The notes: a model not told the origin generated them from the letters alone. A stretch of 64,000 bases of DNA from Brevundimonas intermedia (GCF_027922165.1 NZ_BSFD01000011.1:559250-623249); one strand, 5' to 3'. Counted from the first letter of the stretch, positions 1 to 8,638 are shown. Translations and numbers: made by a program.

Positions 1-1
1 T

Positions 2-829
2 CCAGGGCTGGCCAACACCATCGACAATGACGGCACGACCCTGCCGCTCGACTTCCTCGCGCGCGTCATTAGCGCGGGCGACGAGGCGGCGAGGCCGGCC
101 TTTGATCGGGGCCTAGACTATCTGCTTGAGGCGCAAAGGCCGAACGGCGGCTGGCCCCAGTTCTATCCGCTGCGCGGCGGCTATTACGACCAGATCACCT
201 ATAATGACGACGCCATGGTCAGGGTCCTGCGCCTGTTGCAGGGCGTCGCCGGCGGCCGGTCGCCCTATGGTTTTGTAGACCCGGCTCGACGCGCCCGCGC
301 GGCCGACGCGGTTGAAGCGGGGACAGCCCTGATACTCAAGACCCAGGTACTTCGGAACGGCCGCCTGACCGCCTGGTGCGCCCAGCACGACGCCGTAACC
401 CTTGAACCCGCCTGGGCCCGCCGGTTCGAACCGCCGTCGCTGTCCGGCAATGAAAGCGTCGGCGTCGTTCGCTTTCTCATGAGCATCGACCACCCCTCGC
501 CAGACGTGATCGCCGCCGTCGAAGGCGCCGTGGACTGGTTCCGGGCCGTGGCCCTGCCGGACCTTCGCGTCGAGACCTTCGAGACCGACGGCAAGCCGGA
601 TCGTCGGGTCGTGGCGGCGCCGGGCGAGGGTCCGCTATGGGCGCGCTTCTATGATCTGGAGACGGACGCGCCGATCTTCATGGGCCGGGAGTCGATCGCC
701 CGCGCCAGCCTGGCCGAAATCGAGCAGGAGCGCCGCGCCGGCTACAACTATGTCGGAACCTGGCCCGCCGCCTTGATCAATGTTGACTATCCGGCCTGGC
801 GGACCCGGGTGGGCCTGCCCGCGCGTTAG
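2..829 (+). CDS. Pectate lyase, PL10 family (3' part)
   Basis: The reading frame is open from the first base, so the start lies upstream of the window; about 275 C-terminal residues are present. The segment NGGWPQFYPLRGGYYDQI followed by TYNDDAMVRVL is typical of PL10 pectate lyases (Pel-15E type), which cleave polygalacturonate by calcium-dependent beta-elimination. Further on, TAWCAQHD, ARRFEPPSLSG and AGYNYVGTWPA also fit the family. The enzyme is probably exported, but the signal peptide would be outside the window. Its stop codon (827-829) overlaps the stop of the convergent epimerase gene by 2 bases. Its position beside a pentose operon suggests a plant cell wall degradation locus. Confidence 0.88.
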   Translation, partial: PGLANTIDNDGTTLPLDFLARVISAGDEAARPAFDRGLDYLLEAQRPNGGWPQFYPLRGGYYDQITYNDDAMVRVLRLLQGVAGGRSPYGFVDPARRARAADAVEAGTALILKTQVLRNGRLTAWCAQHDAVTLEPAWARRFEPPSLSGNESVGVVRFLMSIDHPSPDVIAAVEGAVDWFRAVALPDLRVETFETDGKPDRRVVAAPGEGPLWARFYDLETDAPIFMGRESIARASLAEIEQERRAGYNYVGTWPAALINVDYPAWRTRVGLPAR

Positions 830-1701
830 AGGTCTTCGGCTATCACGGTCATGACCAGACTCAGGCTCTCGCCCGGCAGCAGCCGCGCCAGACCGCCTTG
901 CTCGCTTGGCGGGGCATTCAATACGTCCGGCCGGTGGGTCACCGGTTCGACGCAGAAATAGTCTGCGCCGACGGGCGCATAGACCTGCGCCCATTCCGCG
1001 CCGGCTCCGCCGCAGAGGATCACGCGCCGGCCGCCGCCTTCCATGACCGCTGCACCGGCCCAGCCGGCATAGGCGTGATCGACGAAGGGCGCTTCGGCCA
1101 GGGCCAGTCCGCCGCTCCAATCGACCACCGCATCAGGCGCCGCCACCCGCTCAGGGATTTCGCGCGCATCGGTCAGCCAGACCCCGGTCGCGGACAGGCT
1201 GAGGCGGCTGTCGGCGGACTTGTGGAAATAGGGATGCAGACCCAGGCCCGCCGGCATGACCGCATCACCGGTATTGGTCACCGACAAGGTGACCTCCAGA
1301 CCCAGGTCGGTGAGCTGGACCACCTGCCGCGCCCGCCACGGCCAGGGCCAATCCTCGCCGTCCCCTCCGCCCGACCAGTCCAAGACCATCTCGATGGAAC
1401 CGTCATCGACCGATTCGACCGTCCAGGGGTTCAGCCAACCGTCGCCATGCAAGGCGTGTGGCGCGAACCGGTCCAGCGTTCTCAGACGCACGTCCCGCCC
1501 CTCGAACTCGAACCGCGCGTCGGCGATCCGATTGGCATAAGGGACCAGAGGGAAACAGGCCGTCTCCAGCATGTCGGTCGCCCCTTCGGGCGTCTGACGG
1601 AATACAGGCTGCCCTCGCCACTCCAGGCTCAGAATCGCCCCGCCCTGCTCCGGCGCCACGGTCGCGCGCCAGTCCCCGGCCGTCAGCGTCAGCAGGCTCA
1701 C
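826..1701 (-). CDS. Aldose 1-epimerase (galM-like)
   Basis: This protein of 291 residues belongs to the aldose 1-epimerase/mutarotase superfamily, which interconverts alpha and beta anomers of free sugars. Visible family features are the N-terminal block GGAILSLEWRGQPVFR, the substrate-side HALHGDGW and GLGLHPYFH histidines, and the late VEPVTHRPDVLN segment with the probable catalytic glutamate. The chosen GTG start (1701) overlaps the xylC stop as GTGA, which indicates translational coupling; the frame stays open upstream but only into low-complexity, Arg/Pro-rich sequence. It is the last gene of the xylose operon. It would supply the sugar anomer used by the sugar dehydrogenase. Substrate specificity is inferred from context. 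Confidence 0.85.
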   Translation of the reverse strand: MSLLTLTAGDWRATVAPEQGGAILSLEWRGQPVFRQTPEGATDMLETACFPLVPYANRIADARFEFEGRDVRLRTLDRFAPHALHGDGWLNPWTVESVDDGSIEMVLDWSGGGDGEDWPWPWRARQVVQLTDLGLEVTLSVTNTGDAVMPAGLGLHPYFHKSADSRLSLSATGVWLTDAREIPERVAAPDAVVDWSGGLALAEAPFVDHAYAGWAGAAVMEGGGRRVILCGGAGAEWAQVYAPVGADYFCVEPVTHRPDVLNAPPSEQGGLARLLPGESLSLVMTVIAEDL

Positions 1702-2567
1702 AGGCGGATCTTGTTCTGCGGCAGGCCCGGCGTCTCGACCCGAACCCGGTAAAGCCCGCCCAGGGTGGGCTGCTCGCCGCGCTTGTCGGCGTTCCCCAGC
1801 CAAGCGGTGGTCATATAGAGGTCGCGCAAATCCTCGCCGCCGAAGGCCGCCTTGGTCACGGTCTGGACCGGAACCTCGATCTTGCCGATCCGCTCGCCCT
1901 GCGGCGAAAACTTCGCCACGCCCCAGCCGTTGAACAGGCCGACGTGCAGCACGCCGTCGGAATCCATGCTGGGTCCGTCGGCATAGCCGTCCTCGGTCAC
2001 GGCGAAGACCCGCCGGTTCGACAACACCCCGTCCGCGTGGTCGAAGGCCAGGACCGTCTTGGCCAGGGTGTCGTGGTGATACAGGGTCCGCCCGTCAGGG
2101 CTCAGGCAGGGACCATTGGTGACGCCGTATCCGTCGTCGTGCCGGGTCAGTTCGCCCTGGAACCAGCGATAGAGGGCGCCGGTCTGGACCTCTTCGCTGT
2201 CGTCCATCGACCCGAACCACAGCGAGCCGTCCGGCGCTACGAAGCCGTCGTTCAGTCGGTTTTGTGGCCGGTCTTCCTCCACCGGCTGGATCAGGGTGAA
2301 GACCCCGGTCTCGGGCTCGAAACGGTGCAACCCGCCCCGAACCCCGCAGACCAGCGACGCATCGTCCGCCGGAAGGGCGAAACCGGTCTGGTCCGGCGTA
2401 TCCCACGAAACGGTCTCACCGTTTGCGGGCGTATAGCGGTGCAGCTTGCGACCCTTGATGTCGACGAACCACACCGCCTTGCGCTCGGCGTCCCAGACGG
2501 GGCCTTCGCCCAGCTCCGCCTGGATGTCCCAGACCAATTCTGGCTGGGCCAGTTCCACAACGCTCAT
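1698..2567 (-). CDS. xylC: SMP-30/regucalcin-family sugar lactonase, probable xylonolactonase XylC
   Basis: This 289-residue beta-propeller lactonase of the SMP-30/gluconolactonase family would hydrolyse D-xylono-1,4-lactone to xylonate in the Weimberg pathway. The metal-ligand motifs are present: ELGEGPVWD near the N-terminus, RLNDGFVAPDGSLWFGSM mid-protein, and DGPSMDSDGVLHV. An ATG at 2567 is preferred over the in-frame TTG one codon upstream. It follows xylA by 3 bases and overlaps the epimerase start. The symbol rests on context and on resemblance to the Caulobacter gene; the family alone does not fix the lactone used. Confidence 0.85.
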   Translation of the reverse strand: MSVVELAQPELVWDIQAELGEGPVWDAERKAVWFVDIKGRKLHRYTPANGETVSWDTPDQTGFALPADDASLVCGVRGGLHRFEPETGVFTLIQPVEEDRPQNRLNDGFVAPDGSLWFGSMDDSEEVQTGALYRWFQGELTRHDDGYGVTNGPCLSPDGRTLYHHDTLAKTVLAFDHADGVLSNRRVFAVTEDGYADGPSMDSDGVLHVGLFNGWGVAKFSPQGERIGKIEVPVQTVTKAAFGGEDLRDLYMTTAWLGNADKRGEQPTLGGLYRVRVETPGLPQNKIRL

Positions 2568-2570
2568 CAA

Positions 2571-4013
2571 TCAGCTCGCCGAATAGGAGGTCTTGATCTG
2601 GGTGTAGAATTCCACCGCAGCAAAGCCCTGTTCCCGGGAGCCATAGCTGGACTTCTTCGATCCGCCGAACGGGACGTGATAGTCGACCCCGGCCGTGGCC
2701 AGGTTGACCATGGTCATACCGGCCTTGGCGTTGCGCTGGAAGTCGCGGGCGTATTTCAGCGACTGGGTGACGATGCCGGCCGACAGGCCGAACTCGACGC
2801 CATTGGCGACGGCCAGGGCCTCTTCATAGGTGGCGACGCGGATGGTCGAGGCGACGGGGCCGAAGACCTCCTCATTGTTGATCCGGGCGTCGGCGGCCGT
2901 ATCGGCGATCAGGGTGGGCTGGACGTACCAGCCGGGCTTGTCGAGGTTCAGACGCTGGCCGCCCGTCACGATCCGGCCGCCCGTCTCGCGCGCGATGTCG
3001 ATGTACTTGTAGGAGACCTCGCGCTGGCTCTCGCTGACCGCCGGACCCATCTGGGTGTTGGAATCCAGGGCGTCGCCGACGCGAAGCGCCGCGACCTTCT
3101 CGGCCAGGGCGGCGACGAAGCGGTCGTGGATGCCGTCCTGTACGATCAGGCGGCTGGAGGCGGTGCAGCGCTGGCCGGTGGCGAAGAAGCTGCCGTCCAG
3201 GGCCACGGCGACTGCGCGGTCCAGATCGGCGTCGTCCAGAACGATCAGCGGGTTCTTGCCGCCCATCTCCAGCTGGACCCGGGCCTGACGCTTGACCGCG
3301 CCTTCGGCCACGCCGGCGCCCACGGCCTGAGAGCCGGTGAAGCTGATGCCGTCGATGCCCGGATGGGCCACGATGGCGCGGCCGACGTCGCCGTCGCCGA
3401 TGACCATATTGACCACGCCCTTGGGCAGACCGGCCTCATGCAGGACGGCGATCAGGGCCTCGGCCGTGGCTGGGGTCGGGCCGGCAGGCTTGATGACGAC
3501 GGTGTTGCCGAAGGCGATGGCCGGGGCGATCTTCCAAGCCGGGATGGCGATGGGGAAGTTCCAGGGCGTGATCAGGCCGAAGACGCCGACCGCCTGGCGA
3601 TAGGTCTGGATCTCGACGCCCGGACGGGTCGAGGCCAGGTTCTGGCCGTGGACGCGCAGGGCCTCGCCGGCGAAATATTTCAGGATGCGCGCGGCGCGCA
3701 TGGTCTCGCCGATGCCTTCGGGCAGAGTCTTGCCTTCTTCACGCGACAGCAGGCGGCCGATCTCGGCGGCGCGCGCCATAATCAGCGACCCCGCCTTGTC
3801 CAGCACGTCGAAACGGACTTCCGGCGAGGCGTCGGACCAGCCGGGGAAGGCGGCGCGGGCAGCCGCGACGGCTTGGTCGACCTCGGCGGCGCCGCCCTTG
3901 GGCGTACGGGCCACGACGTCGCGGGTGTCCGACGGGTTCAGGCTCTCGCCGGCGATCGCGCCGGAGACCTTTTCGCCGCCGATCCAGTGCGAGAGTTCAA
4001 GCGTGTCGGTCAT
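2571..4013 (-). CDS. xylA: Alpha-ketoglutaric semialdehyde dehydrogenase XylA (Weimberg pathway)
   Basis: This 480-residue NAD(P)-dependent aldehyde dehydrogenase oxidises 2-oxoglutarate semialdehyde to 2-oxoglutarate, the last step of the oxidative xylose pathway. The Rossmann-domain motif FGLITPWNFPIAIPAWK, the general-base glutamate in QLEMGGKNP and the nucleophilic cysteine in FATGQRCTASSRL are intact. The C-terminal stretch MVNLATAGVDYHVPFGG closely matches my recollection of Caulobacter crescentus XylA. It should not be confused with xylose isomerase, which carries the same symbol in enteric bacteria. A strong Shine-Dalgarno (AAAAGGA) precedes the ATG. The upstream intergenic region contains a strong hairpin. 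Confidence 0.93.
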   Translation of the reverse strand: MTDTLELSHWIGGEKVSGAIAGESLNPSDTRDVVARTPKGGAAEVDQAVAAARAAFPGWSDASPEVRFDVLDKAGSLIMARAAEIGRLLSREEGKTLPEGIGETMRAARILKYFAGEALRVHGQNLASTRPGVEIQTYRQAVGVFGLITPWNFPIAIPAWKIAPAIAFGNTVVIKPAGPTPATAEALIAVLHEAGLPKGVVNMVIGDGDVGRAIVAHPGIDGISFTGSQAVGAGVAEGAVKRQARVQLEMGGKNPLIVLDDADLDRAVAVALDGSFFATGQRCTASSRLIVQDGIHDRFVAALAEKVAALRVGDALDSNTQMGPAVSESQREVSYKYIDIARETGGRIVTGGQRLNLDKPGWYVQPTLIADTAADARINNEEVFGPVASTIRVATYEEALAVANGVEFGLSAGIVTQSLKYARDFQRNAKAGMTMVNLATAGVDYHVPFGGSKKSSYGSREQGFAAVEFYTQIKTSYSAS

Positions 4014-4035
4014 GGGATGTCCTTTTCATAAGGCT

Positions 4036-4063
4036 GACGGGCGGCGGGGGAGCGCCGCCCGTC
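4036..4063 (-). other. Intra-operon hairpin upstream of xylA
   Basis: A perfect 11-bp inverted repeat (GACGGGCGGCG / CGCCGCCCGTC) with a 6-base loop lies in the 80-bp gap between the sugar porter and xylA, about 20 bases before the xylA start. No T-run follows on the minus strand, so it is not a standard terminator. It could be an mRNA processing or stability element, or a partial attenuator. Confidence 0.6.
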
Positions 4064-4093
4064 TCGGGGAGATGGGTATCGAAGGGGTGAAAA

Positions 4094-5527
4094 TCAGCCC
4101 GTCATGTCTTCGAGTTCGCGACCGCGCGTCTCCTTGACCCAGGCCTGGACCAGGAAGAAGGAGATAAGGGCGCTGACCGAGTAGAAACCATAGGTGACGA
4201 CCAGGCCGAGCGTCGCGGCCATCCAGGGGAAACTGACCGAGATGGCGAAGTTGGCGATCCACTGGGCGAAGCCGGCGACGGCCAGGGCCGAGCCGCGCAT
4301 CTGGTTGGGGAACATCTCGCCCAGCATGACCCACATGACCGGGCCCCAGCTGAAGTTGAAGAAGACCACATAGGCGTTGGCTGCGATCAGGGCGGTCAGG
4401 CCGGTCTGGTCGTCCAGGTGCAGCGAACCGTCGATCAGGGCGGCGCGAGAGAAGCACCAGGCCACGACCGCCAGGGTCACGAACATGCCCGCCGAACCGA
4501 TCAGCAGCAGCGGCTTGCGGCCGATCTTGTCGATGACCGCAATCGCCGCCAGACAGGCCGCGATCGACAGGACGCCGGACAGGATGTTGATCTGAAGCGC
4601 GTCGTTCTCGGAGAAGCCGACCGACTGCCAGAGCACCGCCCCATAGTAGAAGACGATGTTGATGCCGACCAACTGCTGGAACACCGCCAGGATCAGGCCG
4701 GCCCAGACGATGGGGCGCACCGTCCGCGTGGTCGGATCCAGCAGGTCCGAGAATTTCGGCTTGTGGTCGGCGGCCAGGGAGGCGCGGATTTCCTGAACCT
4801 TGCGCGCGCCGGCGCCGGCGCCGAACAGCTTGGACAGCACGGCCTCGGCCTGGGCGTCCTTCTTCTTGACCACCAGATAGCGCGGGCTTTCCGGGATCAC
4901 CAGCAGGGCCAGCAGATAGACGGCGGCCGGGATGACCTGCAGCCAGAACATCCAGCGCCAGGCGGGGAAGCCCAGCCAGAAGTCGGCGGTCGATCCGCCG
5001 GCGGTGCGGGCCAACGCATAGTTGGCCACGAAGGCGCCGGTCAGGCCGGTGATGATCATGATCTGCTGCACCGACGACAACCGGCCGCGGATCGAGGCCG
5101 GGGTGACTTCGGAGATATAGGCGGGCGACAGCACGGAGGCCGCCCCGACGCCCAGGCCGCCGATGAATCGGGCGATGATGAAGTGAGCCGAGGTATCGGC
5201 TGCGCCGGCCCAGAAGGCCGAGATGATGAACAGGACGGCTGATATCTGCATCACCGTACGCCGGCCGATCGCGTCGGCCAGACGACCGGCGATGAAGGCC
5301 CCGAAGGCGCAGCCCAGCAGAATGGCGCCGACATTGAACCCGGTGCCGAGCGCCGACAGATTGAAGGTCGCCTCCAACCCGTCCTGGGTGCCGTTGATGA
5401 CGCCGGAATCATAGCCGAACATGAAGCCGCCGATGGTGGCGACCGCCACGATCAGGGCGATGAAGGCCATGTTGACGCGGTCGTCCCCCGCGATGTCCGG
5501 GCCAGAGCCCCCCGTTGGTCCTGCCAT
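4094..5527 (-). CDS. xylE: MFS sugar porter, probable xylose/proton symporter XylE-like
   Basis: This 477-residue inner-membrane protein has about 12 hydrophobic segments. It shows the sugar porter signatures: FGYDSGVINGTQ in the first helix, RLADAIGRR and DKIGRKPLL in the cytoplasmic loops, VIPESPRYLV between helices 6 and 7, QQLVGINIVFYYG in helix 7 and KETRGRELE at the end. In this operon it most likely imports D-xylose by proton symport. The start at 5527 has GGGAG upstream; a later in-frame ATG begins MAFIALIV. In Caulobacter, as I recall, the xylE transporter lies apart from xylXABCD, so its position inside the operon is a local difference. Confidence 0.87.
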   Translation of the reverse strand: MAGPTGGSGPDIAGDDRVNMAFIALIVAVATIGGFMFGYDSGVINGTQDGLEATFNLSALGTGFNVGAILLGCAFGAFIAGRLADAIGRRTVMQISAVLFIISAFWAGAADTSAHFIIARFIGGLGVGAASVLSPAYISEVTPASIRGRLSSVQQIMIITGLTGAFVANYALARTAGGSTADFWLGFPAWRWMFWLQVIPAAVYLLALLVIPESPRYLVVKKKDAQAEAVLSKLFGAGAGARKVQEIRASLAADHKPKFSDLLDPTTRTVRPIVWAGLILAVFQQLVGINIVFYYGAVLWQSVGFSENDALQINILSGVLSIAACLAAIAVIDKIGRKPLLLIGSAGMFVTLAVVAWCFSRAALIDGSLHLDDQTGLTALIAANAYVVFFNFSWGPVMWVMLGEMFPNQMRGSALAVAGFAQWIANFAISVSFPWMAATLGLVVTYGFYSVSALISFFLVQAWVKETRGRELEDMTG

Positions 5528-5583
5528 TTCGATCTACTCCCAAAGAGCCCGTCTGACGCGGGCGTTGAACGTCGCAGGAAAGC

Positions 5584-6342
5584 CTATCGCCAGCCTGCGT
5601 CCACGAAATACTCGTGGCCTGTAATCAAACGTGCGTCGTCAGAGGCGAGGAACAGGCCCAGCGCCGCGACATCCGCGGGCAGAAGCCGACCGGGCAGGCA
5701 CTGGGCCGCAACGATCTCGGCCTCGCCCTCGGGCGTGTACCATTTCATCTGGCGCGGGGTTTGGACATTACCCGGCACGATACAGACCACCCGCACCCCG
5801 TCCCGGCCCAGCTCGCGGGCCAGAGCGCGGGTCATGCCCTCGATGCCGGCCTTGGCGGTCTCGTACAGCGACAGGTCTGGCAGACCCAGGTGCCAGCTGA
5901 TCGAGCCGAGATTGATGATCACCCCCCGCCCCTTCTCGCGCATGCCGGTCGCAACCGACTGGGCCGCGAAATAGAGGTGGCGCAGGTTAACATTGATGCG
6001 GTTGTCCCAATACTCGGGCGTGACCTCGGCCAGCGTGTGACGGTCGTCGTTGGCGGCGTTGTTGATCAGGACGTCGATCGGACCATGGCCGGCGATCACA
6101 TCAGCCAGACAGGTCTGAAGCGCGGCGACGTCGGTCAGATCACAGGGATGAAAGACGGGCGCCGGCGACAGCTCGGCCAGCGAGGCCTCCAGCGCGCGAG
6201 ACTCGGCCTCGGCGATATCGAGAAACACGACGCGGGCGCCCTGGCGCGCGAAGGCTTCGGTAAAGCCGGCGCCGATGCCGGAACCGCCGCCGGTGACGAC
6301 GACCAGACGGTCCTTCAGCGACGGATAGACGGCGCGACTCAT
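5584..6342 (-). CDS. xylB: NAD-dependent xylose dehydrogenase XylB (SDR family)
   Basis: This 252-residue short-chain dehydrogenase oxidises D-xylose to xylonolactone, the first step of the Weimberg pathway. It has the cofactor motif TGGGSGIGAGF, the NNAANDD block, the catalytic Ser in NLGSISWHLGL, the YETAK (YxxxK) motif and PGNVQTPRQMKWYTPEGEA. The N-terminus (SRAVYPSLKDRLVVVTGG) and the C-terminus (TGHEYFVDAGWR) closely match the Caulobacter XylB pattern as remembered. The start codon overlaps the xylX stop as ATGA. Confidence is high for the family and good for the substrate because of the operon context. Confidence 0.92.
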   Translation of the reverse strand: MSRAVYPSLKDRLVVVTGGGSGIGAGFTEAFARQGARVVFLDIAEAESRALEASLAELSPAPVFHPCDLTDVAALQTCLADVIAGHGPIDVLINNAANDDRHTLAEVTPEYWDNRINVNLRHLYFAAQSVATGMREKGRGVIINLGSISWHLGLPDLSLYETAKAGIEGMTRALARELGRDGVRVVCIVPGNVQTPRQMKWYTPEGEAEIVAAQCLPGRLLPADVAALGLFLASDDARLITGHEYFVDAGWR

Positions 6343-7493
6343 ACAGAGACTCCCAGCAGGCCGCGACCGGCCAGATTACGCATCAACTCGACCACCCCGA
6401 ACCGCCAGGCCGGGGCCTGGTCGCAGGTGGTCACGATATTCTCGAGCACGCCCAGCTTCTCGGACGATACGCGGACCCGGTCGCCGATCTTGTGGGTGAA
6501 GCCTTTGCCCGGCGCGTCGCGATCCTCGATCGGCGCGAACATGGTGCCCAGATACAGGGCGAAGCCGTCCGGATACTGGTGGGCGCTCAGGGTCTGGCGC
6601 ACCAACTCCTCAGGGTCGCGGCTGATCAGCCGCATCGAGCTTTCGCCGGTCATGACGAAGCCGTCCTGCCCCTCGACCTCCAGCCGCACCGTCGCGGCGC
6701 GCACGTCGTCCATACCGAAGCCGTCGTCGAACAGGCGAATGAAGGGGCCGATGGCGGCGGAGGCGTTGTTGTCCTTGGCCTTGCCCAGCAGCAGGGCCGA
6801 ACGCCCTTCGATGTCGCGCAGGTTGACGTCATTGCCCAGGCTGGCGCCGACAGGGCGGCCGACCGGATCGCAGATCACGACCACCTCGGGTTCCGGGTTG
6901 TTCCAGGCCGAGTCTGCACGAACGCCCACCTCTGCGCCCCAGCCGACCGAGGCCAGAACCGGCGCCTTGGTGAAGATTTCGGCATAGGGACCGATCGCGA
7001 CTTCCAGATACTGTGACCACATGCCGTCGGCGATCAGTTGCGCCTTGACGCCCTCAGCCTGTTCGGAGCCTGGCCGCAAATCTCTCAGGTCGCCGCCGAT
7101 CCGATCCAGAATGGACTGGCGAACCGCATTGGCGGCGTCGGCGTCGCCGCGCGCCCGCTCCTCGATCACCCGCTCAAGGGCCGAGACCGCAAAGGTGACG
7201 CCCGACGCCTTGATGCACTGAAGGTCCAGGGGCGACAGCAGGACGATGTCCGCCTGACCCGCCTCATCCCAAGCCGTCACGAACGACAGCTCGTCCAACG
7301 CCCCCAGATCGACGCCTTCGATTCGGTCCAGTTCGGTACGAGACACGGCTTCAGCCGTCGTGGCCACCTGGCCGGAGATATCATAGAGGCGCCCGCCCCG
7401 GACAAGAACCGGCGACGGCCCAGCGGGAGTCATGATCCGTCCCAGCAAGCGGGCATCGCGCCAGTCCGTCGGCAGATGTGAGGCTAGGTTCAA
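6339..7493 (-). CDS. xylX: 2-keto-3-deoxy-xylonate dehydratase XylX (FAH family)
   Basis: This 384-residue fumarylacetoacetate hydrolase-fold enzyme dehydrates 2-keto-3-deoxy-pentonate to 2-oxoglutarate semialdehyde. The diagnostic blocks VTFAVSALERVIEERARGD, EVAIGPYAEIFTKAP, SAWNNPEPEVVVICD and GNDVNLRDIEGRSALLL resemble Caulobacter XylX; the acidic metal ligands lie in the PEPE region and after it. A frame-open GTG exists at 7511, but a TTG at 7493 has the good Shine-Dalgarno GGGGAG 6 bases upstream and gives an N-terminus of the expected length, so TTG is preferred. It is the first gene of the operon, behind the LacI-type operator. Confidence 0.9.
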   Translation of the reverse strand: MNLASHLPTDWRDARLLGRIMTPAGPSPVLVRGGRLYDISGQVATTAEAVSRTELDRIEGVDLGALDELSFVTAWDEAGQADIVLLSPLDLQCIKASGVTFAVSALERVIEERARGDADAANAVRQSILDRIGGDLRDLRPGSEQAEGVKAQLIADGMWSQYLEVAIGPYAEIFTKAPVLASVGWGAEVGVRADSAWNNPEPEVVVICDPVGRPVGASLGNDVNLRDIEGRSALLLGKAKDNNASAAIGPFIRLFDDGFGMDDVRAATVRLEVEGQDGFVMTGESSMRLISRDPEELVRQTLSAHQYPDGFALYLGTMFAPIEDRDAPGKGFTHKIGDRVRVSSEKLGVLENIVTTCDQAPAWRFGVVELMRNLAGRGLLGVSV

Positions 7494-7522
7494 ATTGGTC
7501 TCCCCTTCCACACTCTATGATG

Positions 7523-7536
7523 TGGTAGCGCTACCA
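7523..7536. promoter_or_regulatory. LacI-family (XylR) operator and xylX promoter region
   Basis: The perfect 14-bp palindrome TGGTAGCGCTACCA has the central CG typical of LacI-family operators. It lies 30 bases upstream of the xylX start. On the minus strand a perfect -35 hexamer TTGACA occurs at 7561-7556, overlapping the xylR stop codon. The operator begins about 19 bases after it, so it covers the expected -10 region, a layout for direct repression. It resembles the XylR operator described in Caulobacter as I recall it. Confidence 0.88.
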
Positions 7537-7557
7537 TCTTGCATCGCAAACGCCCTG

Positions 7558-8571
7558 TCAATCAGAAGGCGGCGACGTGCTCTCGCGAAGGATCATTTCA
7601 TGCGCGACGGGGCCTGAATTCTCGCCGCCACGACCCAGTATAATAGCCGCCCGCCGCGCCATGGCCGCGACCGGCTGACGGATCGTGGTCAAGCCAGGCC
7701 AGACGCTGGCGGCCAGATAGGTGTCATCAAAACCCACCACCGAGACGTCGCGCGGGGTCGACAGGCCGGCCGCATGCACGGCCGCCAGAGCCCCGGCGGC
7801 CATGTCGTCGTTACTGGCGAAAATGGCCGTTGGCCGACGCGACTGAGCCAGCAGCCGGCGCCCGGCCTCGAACCCGGACCGATAGGTGAAATCGCCCGGT
7901 TCGACCTGAAGAACTGCACCTTCCACATCGTCGATGGCGGCCTGCGCGCCCCGTCGCCGGTCATCGCTGGCGCTCTGGTCTTGACGGCCAAGGATGAAGC
8001 CGATCACCCGGTGACCCATGTCCAGCAGGTGTTTGGTCATCTGATGGGCCGCCCCGACATCGTCCACCTTCAACGAGACCAGATCCTCGCTGGCGGCGGG
8101 CGCGGCCAGGACCACGGCCTTCATCCGGCTCTTAGAGATGGCGTCCAGGGTGGCCTGTGATTCACCCAGCGGCGGCGGCACGATCACCCCCTGTGCACCT
8201 CCAGCGCTCAGCCTTTGGACTGCCTCCCGCTCCTCTTCCGGCGCTCCGGCCTGCGACGGCTCGATCAGCAGCAGCAAGCCCACCGATCGCGCCCCTTCCA
8301 GAGCGCCGGACAGGACCTCGGCCAGATAGGCGTTGGACGGGTTGGCGTACAAAAGTCCGATCCGCCCTGCCCCGGCCCGCGCCAGAATTCGCGCGGCGGG
8401 ATCGGGCACATAGCCGGTTTCGCGGATAATCTGTTCGACCTTGGTCCGCGTCGCCTCTCGGACGCGGGCGTCGCCGTTCACCACGCGCGAGACGGTCATC
8501 GGCGAGACGCCGGCCAGGCGGGCGATGTCGCCCATAGTGCGGTTGCGGCCCTGGCCGGTCTTGACAGTCAT
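7558..8571 (-). CDS. xylR: LacI-family transcriptional repressor, probable XylR
   Basis: This 337-residue protein has an N-terminal LacI helix-turn-helix (TMGDIARLAGVSPMTVSRVV, about residues 12-31) with a hinge helix (DPAARILARA). The periplasmic-binding-protein-like effector domain includes ADGP-type strands and ASNDDMAAGALAAVHAAGL and VVGFDDTYLAASVWPGLTTIRQP near the C-terminus. It lies immediately upstream of, and on the same strand as, the xylose operon, and the LacI-type palindrome lies just after it. It probably represses the operon until xylose or a derivative binds. The symbol is inferred from context. Confidence 0.85.
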   Translation of the reverse strand: MTVKTGQGRNRTMGDIARLAGVSPMTVSRVVNGDARVREATRTKVEQIIRETGYVPDPAARILARAGAGRIGLLYANPSNAYLAEVLSGALEGARSVGLLLLIEPSQAGAPEEEREAVQRLSAGGAQGVIVPPPLGESQATLDAISKSRMKAVVLAAPAASEDLVSLKVDDVGAAHQMTKHLLDMGHRVIGFILGRQDQSASDDRRRGAQAAIDDVEGAVLQVEPGDFTYRSGFEAGRRLLAQSRRPTAIFASNDDMAAGALAAVHAAGLSTPRDVSVVGFDDTYLAASVWPGLTTIRQPVAAMARRAAIILGRGGENSGPVAHEMILRESTSPPSD

Positions 8572-8638
8572 CGGCCGAACACGACCACACCCAGGGCGTT
8601 CATGTCCAGCACCCGGAAGAAGGTCTGCGCATTCGCCA

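Noticed and set aside
1458..4031. Very long plus-strand open frame (857 codons) opposite xylA and xylC
   Set aside because: It is antisense to well-conserved enzymes and its composition (Gly, Asp, Arg, Ala runs) is that of a high-GC shadow frame.
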